Positions 34,141 through 47,012 of a stretch of 64,000 nucleotides of DNA are shown here, piece by piece. The position numbers were made by a program, and so were the translations under genes. The notes below the pieces were generated by a model. That model did no database searches, was not told the DNA's origin, and saw nothing but the letters and a program-made list of their open reading frames with translations. The stretch is from Gigaspora rosea. Its lineage: Eukaryota; Glomeromycota; Glomeromycetes; Diversisporales; Gigasporaceae. The DNA lies in assembly GCA_003550325.1 (NCBI GenBank), contig QKWP01000050.1:520172-584171 (forward strand), in the 5' to 3' direction. Numbering within the stretch: the stretch's first letter is position 1; each line of letters opens with the position of its first letter.

Positions 34141-35830
34141 TTAGAGGACGTCATATGACGTTATTTGAAATGAAATTTTAAAGTCAGTCAAATCTTTTAA
34201 AGAATTTTGAATAGAATTCTAAATCAGGAACATGTATGCAACAAATGTAAATTATGCGCATTCAATAATGCATAAAAAAGTCATTGATACTGTTCTAAAT
34301 CCACTTAACTGCATATTCAATATTAAAAGTGGTTAAATTCAATTTAAATAGTAATACATTGCAAAGTTATTTATACATATATTCTAGTCATATATTCAAG
34401 CTACACTAATAAATTCAAGCGTGATTGTTAGGATGACATCTACTTCCACAAGGCAATTTTACTTGTTACATTTTCAGTTATTTATACTTACTTATTTATG
34501 CATGTGAAGCTTCTCACACAATTAAAATTTTTTCGAAAGAATATATCATCAATTCGGAAAATTTTTAAACCCTAAAGAGGAAATTTAATTCATGTGATAG
34601 ATATAATTAAAGTCACTATCTGAAGACAAATCATGGAAATTTAATTTATTCGAACTTGATTGAGAGATTTATTAGTGACGATTGATTTAGTCGCGAAGGG
34701 ATTGAAAAATCTCATTTGTGTAAGTTATTCAATTCTTTAACGAATGATTGTGAAAAATATATTAAAAAGTATATATACAGTGCACTTAACTTTTTTTTTT
34801 AATTTAAAAGTTTTTTTTTTTTTTTGATTTTAACCTCCCTCCGCTTAATTTAAAGTTAGAATTTAAATTATTACTGCATACCATATTTTTAAATCTAAAT
34901 AATGAATGATCTTTAGTAGTTCCGATAGTTGAATTCAATGAAACTTGAAGAATTTTATTACATAAATCATAAATGTGGTTTTAGTGTAATAAAATAAATG
35001 CTTTGCGATATTTGGCCATCGATAAGCTTTTTAAATGTATTGCGAGATAAAAATGAAGATTCTTGCAATTCGGTCAATTTTAAAAATTTACAGTATAGGG
35101 TGATTTGACGAATAAGAATTTCAATCTCGTTTATTTTTTTATATGTAAACTTATTTATTAATTTGATAATTAAACGTCAATTTTAAATCCACTTTTTTAG
35201 TGAATTTGAAATTTTTAACTGACCGAGAGTCATTTCAATTTCGATTTACAACATCTGTATATATCACGTGAGTTTGCGAATATAAAAATTTATGTACCAG
35301 ATACGTTGATTTAATTTGTAATTTCGAAATCGGTTTGAGATTTCGACATCATTGTAATTTAAATATTAATGAAATTATAAGAGTAAGATTGTTAATTGAT
35401 TACAAAAGTACAATAGGAACTCTTGTTATAAGGAAACAACCTTTTGACATGTTCGAAAGTAATTGATGAACCACCATCTTTTAGTAATAATACAAAATTT
35501 ATTATTAGTTGTTGAAATAATGGTACATGCAATACAATTAATACATTATATATAAGAATTTAAAAAAAAAAATTCACCACCATATAAAAATATGATTAAA
35601 CCAGTCAGTCAGTTTATTATTATTAACATCAATTCTAAACTATTAATAATGGTGAACAAAATTAAATTACAAAAAAAAAAAAATTAAAAGAAATGACTGG
35701 TTAATTACAGTAAAAAAAATTATTTGATGAAAATTCAAAGACAAGAATGTTTTGCTCTATATATCTACCGTAATTTTCAGGAAATTATATAAATCAAATT
35801 CTGACTTTAAACAATTTGTATACATTTTTT
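34141..35830. other. Gene-free 3' side of the Reeler gene
   Basis: AT-rich with poly-T runs near 34795-34825 and no ORF above 60 codons. 35603-35700 has an inverted aaccagtcagt / gactggtt pair. Nothing else was recognised. Confidence 0.5.
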
Positions 35831-36703
35831 TCACAAATATTTTATCAATAATGAAACTATAAGAGGAACAAATAAAGTGAATTGTATTAAAAATGTAGAC
35901 TTTGAAATTCTAAGAGAATCGGCGTTATTACCATAAGCTGAGTTAGTGGCACCAGTAGAATTGCTAGGACTAGTAGTATTTGTAACAGCATTTTTAGAAA
36001 CGGATGATGAAGTATCTTTGTTTGGTACATATGAGCTTCCATCAACTACAAATGGTTGAGAAGATTGTATGATTTGGAAACCTTGTTGGGTACTAGCGCA
36101 AATTACACAATAGATAGTAATTGGCCCGCAATCAGTTGCAGGAGGATTCCACTGAAATGTGGCGCCAACGGATTTTACACTAGCAGCTATAATATATAAC
36201 AGGCAAAATAAGTAAAATAAGAAAAAGAAGTAAATTAAGTAAAAAAAGTAAAATGAATAAAATAATTATAACATTATTAACATAATAACATAATAATAAT
36301 AAAAATATATATATATATACATACAGCTATGAGTAAGGGTAGCTTGTGGATCACCTTGACAATTTGCCATTAATTTATAACCAGATGGAACAGTCCATTG
36401 ACCAACATGATTATTATTAGAATCAGCACCATAAAATAAGATTCCTTTAAAAGTTTGTATAGTTGAACCAGCTACTGTAAATTGTATTGCTGGACCACCT
36501 GGAACATAAGAATGATTATCTTGAGCCATAGTAACTGAGTAACCTAAGTTACTATTCTTGCCCATGGGAGAACTATTAACAGCTTCGATAGTTGCTTGAT
36601 CAGCATTACATGTACCAGCTCCGGTAGAAAATGCATAAGCAACAGCTAAGAAAGCTAAAATAGTTGCTATATGAAGGATTCCAGTATAAAAAATTGAACG
36701 CAT
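35831..36703 (-). CDS. Reeler-domain secreted/GPI-anchored protein (two exons)
   Basis: Exon 1 is 36325-36703 (start at 36703) and exon 2 is 35831-36186. The 138-nt intron has a GTATGT donor and ATTATAG acceptor, and phases match, giving 244 residues. Residues 1-25 are a signal peptide (hydrophobic ATILAFLAVAYA). The mature part fits the reelin-like (Reeler) beta-sandwich found in secreted fungal and animal proteins: an early GAGTC cysteine, a YVPGGPAIQFTV strand, FKGILFYG, W-T-V-P-x-G-Y, ANC, an LTHS motif, then FQWNPP, DCGPI and YCVIC. Four or more cysteines could pair. A Ser/Thr/Asn-rich stretch follows, then a hydrophobic tail ending LLIKYL after NADSL, typical of a GPI-attachment signal. 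It is probably a cell-surface protein; ligand unknown. Without splicing, exon 1 would read into a low-complexity Ile/Tyr tail, which is an artefact. Confidence 0.8.
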
Positions 36704-37480
36704 AATGAAAAAATTTTATATATAAAGTATTTTATATAACTTTATGAGGGGAATTTTTTCGGAATAAAGTGTTAAAAAATGAAAAATGAAAAGAAAAGAT
36801 GATAAAAAAAGAATGTTAAAAGAGTTATTAGTTAACTCTTTCGTAGGAATGAGAAGAAGGGATTTCGAGAATTAATGAAGCAGAGAATTTATTAAGACCA
36901 AATTGATATTTATTTATATTACTGACCAAATTTGGTAAGATAATTTAGGCACACATATGCACATACGTATGTACGTATATATGTGTACAACCAAAATGAT
37001 AAATAAAAGAATTTTACATCCATTTTTTACGTAGTGGTAAATAGCAAAAACTAATTAACTTTTATTACTGTATTAAACTTGGCACATTAGTGAAAAAAAA
37101 AGATTGAATCGGAAAATTGATTGACAAATTGATTAATTCTGCAAATTGACAGTTTACGGGTTATACAATTATCACTATTAATTGTACATTAAAGTGCAGT
37201 AAACAAATTACACCAATTAATCTTGTAATAATTAATATTAAAGTAATACAGAATCACGTGAAATTAATAACTGTGCTTCGTGTTAATTAATTTACGTTAC
37301 AATTTATTCATTATTTTATTAAAAATTATATTTATCTTTATGCATTTACTGTACTATTATTTTTTGACTATTAATTATTGTTTGAGTGTACATATCAGAT
37401 ATTAGTTTACTAGCTAAGAAAAATATCGACATTCTGTTAATTGAGTTGATTATTCAATATATGTGCAATGAATAACCGCC
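36704..37480. other. Upstream region of the Reeler gene
   Basis: No ORF. A tacgtatgtacgtatatatg palindromic patch lies at about 36965-36990. Promoter elements could not be named with confidence. Confidence 0.4.
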
Positions 37481-37484
37481 ACCG

Positions 37485-37556
37485 AAAGTAGCTACGTACT
37501 GTACGTACGTGCAGGTGCAGTATCAGGTATGCGCAGTTACGTACGTACAGTACATA
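37485..37556. repeat. ACGTAC-rich inverted repeat
   Basis: acgtactgtacgtacgtgca at the left and gttacgtacgtacagtac at the right flank a short spacer. Related tacgtacgtac words recur at 38070-38090. Confidence 0.65.
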
Positions 37557-38877
37557 TTTAAATTTTCCTTTTTTGTATTTGTATCGTTTTTTTTTTTTTG
37601 TCATGGTCATATCGACTGTAAGGTTAACGAACTATAACGAACTATTGGGGTTAGTTACTAACCACCCAAAAATGTGGAAAACCAATGTAAAAGTGTTATA
37701 ACCACCTAGAAAACAACAAAATAGAGAAAAGCGAAACTTTTCTGGTTTTGTTGTCAGATAGATAGTTCAAACGAAATTTTAGATTAGAAAAATAATATTC
37801 TTTAATGTCTTTTAGCGGTATTCTACTTAAAAAAATCTAATTCTTTGTATTGTACTGTACGTTAAACATTGGTTTATTGTAATATTTATTATTACAAGTT
37901 CTTAAAAAGGAAATATAATAAATAAAATTTTCTTTATTACTGTATTAAACGTATAATCATTCATTGAACCTATTTATTAAAATCTTTAAATTTATGTAAA
38001 CTATCATTGTATTCGTAATACAAATGATATACGTAGCTATTAAACCGAGTTACAACGCACTGTATTTATGTCGTACGTACGTACATAATGTCTTTTACAT
38101 ACATGGAAAAAATTTTTTTTAACAATCTTTAAACGATAGGTTAATATTAATTTTACAATAAGGTTTGCATAACTATTTTCCGTGAGCATCATATCACCGT
38201 GGATTATGCTTATCTTATTTATCGATTCAGCCAATTAATTAATTGTACTTCAACATATCTGATATAGTTAAAAGTAGTTTAACTTTATCTTATATACGAA
38301 TTAGCTGATTGGCCAACAATAAAATATAGATGAAATCTATAATTCATAAAAATTAAATGGTCCCCGAAAATGGGATTGCAATTCATTAATTCTCATCAAT
38401 TTGGAATCGAACATTTATCATTTAAATTTTCACCAATGAATGAATGCCATAAATTATAATGATAATAAAGCAGCTTTTATTACGCATAATATGTATAAAT
38501 CAGAATAAAAGTAAATATTTACCTTTTTTTTTTTAGTATCATTAGAATTTTTTCTGATTATTTATTTTAAAAGTAAATTATTGGTAGTTAAAAAAAAAAA
38601 AAAGGTATGAGAAAATTTGACAACTTACTATATTCGAAAAGTCTAAAATCGTGAATTCGTTAATATCTGCATCCTAATATCAATAATAATAAAATGGAAT
38701 GAACAAATAATTGCTCTATAAATTATTCAAACTATTCGTTGTTATTAATGCAAACAGGTATTAAATAAATTTTCAAGCCAAAAAGAATTTTTTCTAATAA
38801 AGCTTTTATTTACTTATTTATTTGTTTACTAAGTAAAATATTATGGTTTTTTGATGATGCATCGAACATAAATCAAA
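37557..38877. other. Gene-free AT-rich stretch
   Basis: A 64-codon minus ORF at 38040-38234 has fairly protein-like composition but no ATG at its start, no domain and no splice context, so it is not called. The remainder is A/T-rich with poly-T and poly-A runs. Confidence 0.4.
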
Positions 38878-38967
38878 TTTGCATAAGATGAGCACCTTCC
38901 TGCATTGCAAAGACAAAGTAAATTTCCGGAATATTCTCAATGCAAAAAGGTGCTCTCCTTATGCAAA
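38878..38967. repeat. Small palindromic MITE-like unit (90 bp)
   Basis: tttgcataagatgagcacct pairs with aggtgctctccttatgcaaa around a short centre (cctgcattgc / gcaatgca-type). Confidence 0.65.
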
Positions 38968-40040
38968 CCCGCTTATTGAACAAAAATAACGCTGTTTTTA
39001 AAAATTGAAAAAGATCTTTGCTAGTCGCATAACCTGCATACTTATAATCTATTGGCATTTTAATATCCATTAATCATATAAACACATAATGTATAGTAAT
39101 TTGTAAAAATACTCTATTATCTGGGTGTAAAATTTAATGTGCCAGCTCTGGGTCCTGAAAGGATCCAGAAGTGATCCAGAAATGACATGTTAAATTTAAA
39201 ACAAGATAAACAAGTTATTGGCTGTGTTAGCTTACAATAACGGAGTTATCCGGTGATTTACGACGATTGTGCTTGCTAAATGACTCGAGTTTTTTTTGTC
39301 AGTGATTACGTAAGCTGCCAAGTAACGAAGTTATTTGGCAGATGATGTATCACAGTCAAAATAACTTGGGTTATTTGGTAATTTTCTACACTTAACGTTA
39401 AAAGAGTTTTCACGCTGACTTTATAATCTCATTAGAAAAATTCATGCAAAAACCAATCTAATTTATTTATTTTCTATCACTAACATATATTTATTATATA
39501 TTGACATATTTCGTATTAATATTAGAATGATTTTTTATGACTATATTGTTATTATTTAAATACGACATTCGGTCATGAACTTAATCGAATTTTTTTTAAA
39601 AAAAATTTCGGACAATAATGTCTATTATTTAATTCGGAATTCGATCATGAATTTTTCAAAAGCTTCTGAAATGATGGTTTGATGGTTTGTATGCACAAAT
39701 ACTTTGGTCCCAAATATAATTGCAATTGTTCTGAGTAATAATAATTTTGTCAATGAATTCATTTTGACAATTAGCAAAACTATTAATAGTGAAACCATTG
39801 ATAAACCAATTTGAACAATAAATATACGTAGCAACAAGCTTCGTTATAATAACTCCAGATTTGTAGAATCCTCAATTTTTTTTATAAAATTTTACCAGTT
39901 TGTATGAAAGCATAGTAAATTTTTAATTGATAACATACCAAATCATCATCAGTTCGTTATAAATACATAAAATCTGAAGCAGTGATCATTTTCCAGGCAT
40001 TTGTACAAATCATATCATTAAATATTTTCATTAATTTATT
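38968..40040 (-). other. Spacer with possible decayed minus-strand coding patches
   Basis: A minus ATG at about 40031 opens 24 codons (MKIFNDMICTNAWKMITA) before a stop. A second open stretch at 39625-39837 contains MVSLLIVLLIVKMNS and FVHTNHQTIISEAFEKFM. Codon use looks protein-like, but there is no splice model or recognised domain. 39160-39400 has repeated aacgaagttattt / aataacttgg words. Confidence 0.25.
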
Positions 40041-41154
40041 GTTTGTTGGCACATAAAATTGGTTTTATTAACCTTCATTCTTTTTTTAGTGAATTCGTTT
40101 TAGGTCAACAGAAGACAAGTTTATATTTTGCAATGAAAAAATTAAAAGAGAATGAAGTCAAGCATAAAAAACAAAAAAAAAAAAATTTTTATATAAAAAA
40201 TTTTTATTATTATTTACATCATTAATTTAAGCTTCATTGTGACCACTTTGTGACCCAATTGCTGTAGGGTAATAACTGTTGTCGTAGGTGCTAGTAGTAG
40301 TCAGTACTACTAATGCCTAACTCAAAGCCAAAATAAACTTGCAAATTTTATAGGCCACACAGGGTCGTATCAGGTAAGTAACTTCAAATACTTCGTTCAA
40401 AGGAAAGTCTGTATCTAATTACCAGAAGAATAACCCTTTATTTCTTTATTTTTTACTTATACTTTTTTGACTATTTTCAATTACATCATTTTTCGATCAC
40501 GCTTCTTTAACTTTTAATTAACTTATTACAAATCACGCTATTGTTATAAACTCTATTACGACATTCTTCACGCATCTTTTATTAATTACCCGATCCCTTG
40601 TCTAATTTATGCATCACTTTTCCATCATTAATTTATCCCCACACGACCCATATCGTCCATCACGTGAGTCACGTGGCACACATGGCACAATATTCGCTTC
40701 AGAAGTCTTTATATATATATATTTATTATTATTATTATTTATTTTATTTTGTACTCTACATCCCGAGTAAATGTACTATTCGTTGTGCTGCTCTGCGACA
40801 CTTCATATCAGGTGATGAATTTGATTGTTTAATGTCTCAGCCTCTGTGGGGCCCAACCATCTCACAATCAAATTCACTGCCAGATCCTCCCATTACTTAT
40901 AGATGAAACAATAATATCGTGTCATGTAGACAATATAATTGTAAACCTATCAATGATTTGTTATTTTGTTGGTAATTGTATCATCATCAAATAATTTTTT
41001 ATATGATGATAATGCAATCAGTACCAAAAGAATTCAAGTCATTCTGTTGGTTCAATTATCATAAAATACTAGATAATACTGTTATTGAATGCTACTCAAT
41101 CAATTATTTGTTTATATAGCAATGAATTTAATATGTTATTTCTGGTCCCAGAAG
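40041..41154. other. Spacer with ambiguous coding-like patches
   Basis: At 40767-40906 the plus strand is open with CTIRCAALRHFISGDEF and WGPTISQSNSLPDPP, while the minus strand across the same bases also reads protein-like (NLIVRWLGPTEAETLNNQ). Neither has a supportable start or splice sites. A short minus stretch at 40237-40300 reads TYDNSYYPTAIGSQSG to a stop. None is called as a gene. Confidence 0.25.
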
Positions 41155-41686
41155 TAGTGATTGGACCCGTCAAAAAAAAAATGCCACCCGGTTCACCCAC
41201 GAGTGGACCCATGAGCCACCCGGGTAGAACCCGGTGGGTTAAAAAAAGCAACCAGTTGGGTGGACTCTTGAGCTACCCGGTTGAAAATAGATGTCATATT
41301 TGTATATACAAATATATTTCTGAGTAATAATTATACCCTTGGTAGTTTGTTTTAAAATCTCTAGCATTAAAAATAAGATAGTAAATTTTTTGGATCGGGT
41401 AGAAATTTTCCATAATTCATTGTTTAATATGCTCGACATGTAAAAAATGTAAAAGTAATTCTTGAGTGACCTTTATCAACGGTAACACCTTAGTCTAATA
41501 TAAAACCCCGTTTTGAAAAGTTTTTTTTTTTTTAAAAAAAAAAAAAAAAAGGAATTTAATATACGTACAAGTGTATATTTGGATTGAAGTTTAGTAAAGT
41601 CCTGCAAATATTGTTCACGGGTTACCTGTCGGGTGACTCACCCGTTTCCACCGGGTGGCCAAAATTCCACCCGGGTCCAATCACTA
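41155..41686. mobile_element. hAT-like fold-back element with ACCCGG-rich arms (532 bp)
   Basis: TAGTGATTGGACCCG at the left is matched by CGGGTCCAATCACTA at the right. A direct repeat ccagaag flanks it exactly (41148-41154, 41687-41693). The arms carry repeated cacccgg/ccgggtgg words and the middle has a poly-T/poly-A hairpin (about 41521-41550). ORFs over the arms mirror each other and are shadows. Confidence 0.8.
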
Positions 41687-41839
41687 CCAGAAGCTGATTT
41701 ATTAAACTTAGCAGCCAACAGCCAGATAATAAAATTATTTTGCAAATAATTTCCATTATTGGCTGCTTTACACCTAATAACTATATATTATTATTTTTCA
41801 AAAATATCTTGGCCCTGGTTATGGATAGAGAGAGTACTT

Positions 41840-43905
41840 TAATTTAAAATTAATTTCATGCAATAAATATTTACAAGGAAAGAAATTTCTAATAGCAAAA
41901 GGCACAAATAATAAGAATTTAATAAATTTTTAGAACTTTATAATTGCAATAAAACTGAAGCTATAGATTTTTTTATTAAAAGATATCAACTGGTCTTGCT
42001 TTGAAAAATATTCAATATGAAAAGCAATGCAATTTGCTTAATATAAGAAGAAAATCAAAATAACCAAAATAAAATACTATTTTCTTGAAAATAGAAATCT
42101 TTTGATCAAATAAATAAGAAAGAGTTTTTATTTATACTTTTTAGTATTAAGTTACTAATAATACTTTAATATTTTAAAAATACCTTAATAAAACATATTA
42201 ATACACAAATTTCATAGTTTTTATTTTTGTAAATATATTAGCAATTGTTGCAATGTAGTAATTTATATCTTTATATTTTTTCTTGTAATTAATAGCCGAT
42301 AATATAAGAAATTATATGTTAATTAAGAATGACTTGATTAATTCAATATTTATAGTTGTTATTATCAGTTATAGTTAGCCAACATAGCAAAATATATTTT
42401 TAAAACACACTTTACTAGATTTTTTTTAATGTTTATAGCTATTAATATATTTTTGCTTATATAATGAACCATGTCTATAAGATACACTTTTACTTAATTA
42501 TTTCAAATTTTCAATATCTGTAGCTATTGATACCTGTGTTAGCAAAGAAGTGTATTAGCTTATATGTAGATATTTTGAAACTAGAATAAGCAAAAAACAT
42601 CTATCTTTTAAATTTTGCTAATATTATATTATTATTTTTTTTGTTAGTTTAAAAATCTAAAAACAAGTAGAAGATTTGATTACAACTTATGAACAATTAA
42701 TATTTAGCAAATTTTTGACCTCTAGATCACATATTCTAAGCAAATATACAAAGTTAATATTAATAGTTTTTCTATTGAAAGCTTATAATATAAACAAAAT
42801 AGATGAACAACTATCGGAAGAGTTTGTATAAAAAATTGTGTAAAAAATTTCTTGAATTTATGAGTATTACAATTTCTCTAAATATGTTCTTTAAACTTAC
42901 AAGATATTTGACTAAAAGTTCTAAATAGAAAAATTTTAACAGGTTCATAACTAATAACTAATAATAAGAAAAAAGAATTAGATTTACAACCTGAAATTTA
43001 CAATCAAATAATTTTATAAAGATATAATAGAATAGCCCATTACTTTTATATGTAGTAGATATATCAAAATAATTTTTGAGATATTAATTTACTATAAATA
43101 AGTAAAGCCAAATTGTACAAAATCTACAAAAGTATAATTCCAAGTTTGGTACAGAACAAATACAATATATTCAAACTTGTAACAAACAATATAAGAGTTA
43201 TATAAGAATTTAACAATTAATAAGAAAAGATAAAAATCAAGATTTTCAAAAATTTGGTAACAGAAATTTTTATTAAATAAAATAATTATTGGAACAAATA
43301 TTTGAAAATAAAAAATCCTGCAGCAAGTTTGAATAAGGAAACATGGAAGACATTATTTATGGTTTCTCTGATTGAGCAAAATAAAAATTCTATAATACAT
43401 AAAATGATAAAGTACATTCAGAAGCTTATTTTTCTTTAATTGTATATGTATTTTAATACTTTAAATCTGTTATTTAGAAAAGAAAATGGTTAAGAATACT
43501 CAGGACTGTATAAACAGTTTCAAAAACAACAAGAAAACTATATTATAGTGAAGAAGATTTGAGGGTTAAAGTTGATACACAATCAATGTTTGATGCCAGA
43601 TCATTCAAAAAATTAGAAACAGTTGATGGTAACCAAGAAATTCTTTTTAAAAATTGTCAGGGTCTATAAAAAGTTGATATAGATAAACTGATCAATAATG
43701 AATACAAACTAGTTTATTTTGCAAGTGATGCTACAGTTAGATAGCATAACAAGATGTTATTAATAAATGGAAAAACTGAAAAGTTTTTTAATTTACTTGC
43801 ATATTTTAATAGGCTAATAAACTTTAATAATTTTAGTAATTTATTTTTAACTATTGTCTTTATATCTAATAGAAACTCAATTAAAAAATTCAATTTTTGA
43901 TTAGC
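41840..43905 (+). pseudogene. Large decayed coding relic, unknown protein
   Basis: Plus-strand protein-like stretches follow one another with stops and frame changes: NCNKTEAIDFFIKRYQLVLL near 41950; FLTSRSHILSKYTKLIL and NINKIDEQLSEEFV near 42715-42835; KKKELDLQPEIYNQIIL near 42970; ETWKTLFMVSLIEQNKNSII near 43345; RVKVDTQSMFDARSFKKLE near 43565, continuing in the same frame with single TAA and TAG stops to LLINGKTEKFFNLLAYFNRL near 43810. About 2 kb of ancient gene or transposon coding sequence is implied. I do not recognise the family; no catalytic motif was visible. The minus ORF at 43714-43941 is a shadow. Confidence 0.4.
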
Positions 43906-44362
43906 CATTTTCTTATCAGACATGTGTGTGAATTGTTTCACTTATATATTCCATGCAATGAGAATTCTATATGTGACTTAATAGTTAATTTTATACAAGC
44001 ATTATTGTTTATTCATGTTGGCTTTAATAGCATGATCAGAGTATTTTAACAATTAATAACATTGTTATAAAAAATAGAACTAATCTAGTTGAAAATTTTC
44101 AAGATAGTACTTCAATTTATATTTGTAAAAAAATTTCTTATATTTTCTTCTCCAAAATAAGGTTCAAGCTAACCTTTTTAAATGTATGCTCCAATAAATG
44201 TGCATTTAAAAGATAATAGAATAAATTCTTTAAGATAGTAAAAGAATATTTATCCACATAATTAAAACTTCAGAATTCAAATAATAGCATGTTGAAATTA
44301 GTTTATATGTTGCCAAATTATGAGATTAACTACTTGAACTAAGTATTATTAATAATATTATA

Positions 44363-44475
44363 CAGTATAAGCGCAAAATAACGCAGGGTGTTATTTTGAA
44401 TAATTTCTCGAATTAGGCTTAATTTAAGCCAAAATTCTAAATTACACTCCTGCGTGTTATTTCACGTTTATACAG
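44363..44475. mobile_element. MITE with TA duplication (CAGTATAAGCGCAAAATAAC)
   Basis: The left cagtataagcgcaaaataac and right gttatttcacgtttatacag are inverted matches, flanked by TA. An internal aggcttaa/ttaagcc pair is at the centre. The termini resemble pogo-like ends. Confidence 0.7.
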
Positions 44476-44805
44476 TAATAAAAATATCTCTTACATAGCT
44501 TAAAAACAATCAAATTTCGTAAAAATTTTTTAATTAAATTTGATTATGTTATTGTTTGAGTTATTTTTTTTGTTTAAGTTTTTAAAAATTTATATAAAAA
44601 CATTTGGTGAGCTTTACTCAATTACTCCATATGATCATCTACAAAATAAATGAAATCAAATTTGAGAACAGCTTATATTGAAATTTCTTTAATCTATAAA
44701 TAATCATTAATGATCACAGATTAAATCAATGTAACTGCTAAATAAGAAAGAGTTAAATTATAGCGAATTAATATGTAAACCAAATTTGTATAAATCCTAA
44801 TCAAA

Positions 44806-44975
44806 AATTCGTAATATTACACAAAATTGATTTTGATCTATTATTGATATCTCGTGATTTAGTGATTAATTTTTGATTCTTTGAATCGTCTCATTAAAAC
44901 GATTCGAATGGTACTTACTGGATCACGGGATATCAATAACAGATCCAAATCAAATTTTTTGTAATGTTACGAATT
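44806..44975. mobile_element. MITE (AATTCGTAATATTACAC), 170 bp
   Basis: aattcgtaatattacacaaa at the left is matched by ttttgtaatgttacgaatt at the right. The arms continue through gatctattattgatatc and its inverse, and contain gtgatttagtga-like words shared with 14164-14503. Confidence 0.65.
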
Positions 44976-45027
44976 TATCCAAATTTGATTGATATATTCT
45001 ATATTATGCACAAGATTAAGTTAATAT

Positions 45028-45180
45028 TGTCGTGCCTGAAGTTGACACTGCCTGAAGTTATAACTTCAGGTGCCTGAAATTACACTTGACTGAAATTAGC
45101 ACGCGTTAGCAGGTAATTTTAGGCAAGTGTAACTTCAAGTGCTTGAAGTTGCAAGCAAATGCTAACTTCAGGCACGACAA
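45028..45180. mobile_element. MITE (TTGTCGTGCCTGAAGTT), 153 bp
   Basis: A perfect 17-bp terminal inverted repeat (45028-45044, 45164-45180). The interior is made of cctgaagtt/aacttcagg units in both orientations. The target duplication was not resolved. Confidence 0.8.
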
Positions 45181-47012
45181 TAATTAAATGTTTTAAATAT
45201 TTATTATTATTATTATCATTATTATTATTATTATTAGAAATTGTTAATTGGCGCAAATTACTTTGGCTGATTAATGTGCCATTAACCTGGCACACATTCA
45301 AGAATTGCGTATTATTATACATATGACATAAGTAAATTGAATAAAATCTTTTATATTATTAATAAAAAGAAAATATGAATTATAACAATCATAATGCACA
45401 AGTAATTAAATTTGACCTGTAAATAATCTTGGCTATGAATATTATTATTATATAAATTTCAAATGATTAAATTAATTTTTTATTGTTTGACAAAAAAAAA
45501 TTATGTTTTAACAACAGATAAATAAAATAAATAAATTTTATATAATAAAAAATTTAAAACTTTGAAAAATATTACTGTGCAAAAATAAATTTAAATCTTT
45601 CATAATTTTTGTAATTGTTAAAATTAAACGAAAATGTTAAATCTTTTTAAAATTAATAGTAGCTTAGGCTTAAATTAGTTTTTAAGTAAAGAATTTGGAA
45701 GTGTAAGCTTATACCGATAGGAAGATTGTTAGAAATTTTATAAGATTAGCTTCAATTTTATTACTATAATATTATTATACCTTGTTAATTTTTCTATAAT
45801 CGACATTTACAATAAAAGAAAGTAATAATATAGTTTATTTAATCGATATAATATAGCTAATAAAGTGTATTTATTGAGAAATTATAGTAAGTATAATAAT
45901 ATAAAAAAAAAGTAATTTTCTTTTTTTAATTTATTCCATCTTATATAGTGTAAGCAGGTATTTAGAAATAATTTAGAGGAATTTATAAATAAGGGCCAAA
46001 AATCGAAGTAATTACATAAGGGCCCAAAATAAAAATAATTACCGATAGAGGATTCGAAAATTATTACAAATAAGGGCCCGAAATAATTCTAAAGCACCAT
46101 GACTTAATAACTCGAATTTTAATCAATTAGTAATAAGAATAAATTCGAATGCGCAATAAAAAATGTACTTTTTGTCTATTCGATTCTCTAATCCATTCGT
46201 CTACACTATAGAATTGTTTCTTAATTTAACACAACTTCTTGGAACATTTTTTATAAATAACATCATGTCAGATGCAAGTTTTGATAACAAAACTTTGCCG
46301 TCACTAGTCACAAAAAACTTGTTTATGTAGTCGTAATAATTTTCAAATATCGGTAATTAATTGTAATTATTTTCGCTTTTAGGCCTTTATTTGTAATTTC
46401 CCCAACAATTTAAAATTTAATTAGTATAATATAAAAAAAATTGATAAATTTTTATAATGCATTGAGATATTTAAATAAAAGTTCTGTATTAAAAGATAAG
46501 TAATAATAATCTCCGGGATCTTGACATAGTTAGGGAAGTGTGTGTCATATTTTTTGTAAATAACAAAATTTTCCATTCCCTCAAATGATTACGATTATAT
46601 ATAGGCATAGATTAATATTAATATAATAAAATTATATATTTTAATTAATAAATATTTAATATAGTTTTTATTAGTATATTTATATATAAATTGCTATTAA
46701 AGTAAGACTTTTAAAAATCGACTTCGCTATTTTTTATTATTAAAAATAGTTTGTATAGTTAGAATTAGTTGAAAAAAGTATAATAACATCTTGTAATATA
46801 TTGGCTTAGCCGATAAAATTTTATAGTTTTTTTGTAGCATATAAAAGTTTTCTTGGCACATTTCTTAAACATAAGCCACACAACTAATTGAATAACTACA
46901 CATAATACATACAATATTACATCGTTGAACAATGATTTCGTTTGCCACTATAGTCTAGTCTTCATATTTCATGACTTATTATAGCTTCAAAGACTTCATA
47001 TTACGTTGACAG
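45181..47012. other. AT-rich stretch with ATAAGGGCCC units
   Basis: Between 45988 and 46075 the word ataagggcc occurs three times in about 90 bp, and an inverse ggcctttattt lies at 46381-46391. A (TTA)n run at about 45200-45236 explains a small minus ORF of Asn repeats. No gene was seen. Confidence 0.45.

Noticed and set aside
40598..40906. 102-codon plus-strand ORF
   Set aside because: Begins in an AT microsatellite-containing stretch and the informative part reads equally protein-like on both strands; no splice model supports it.
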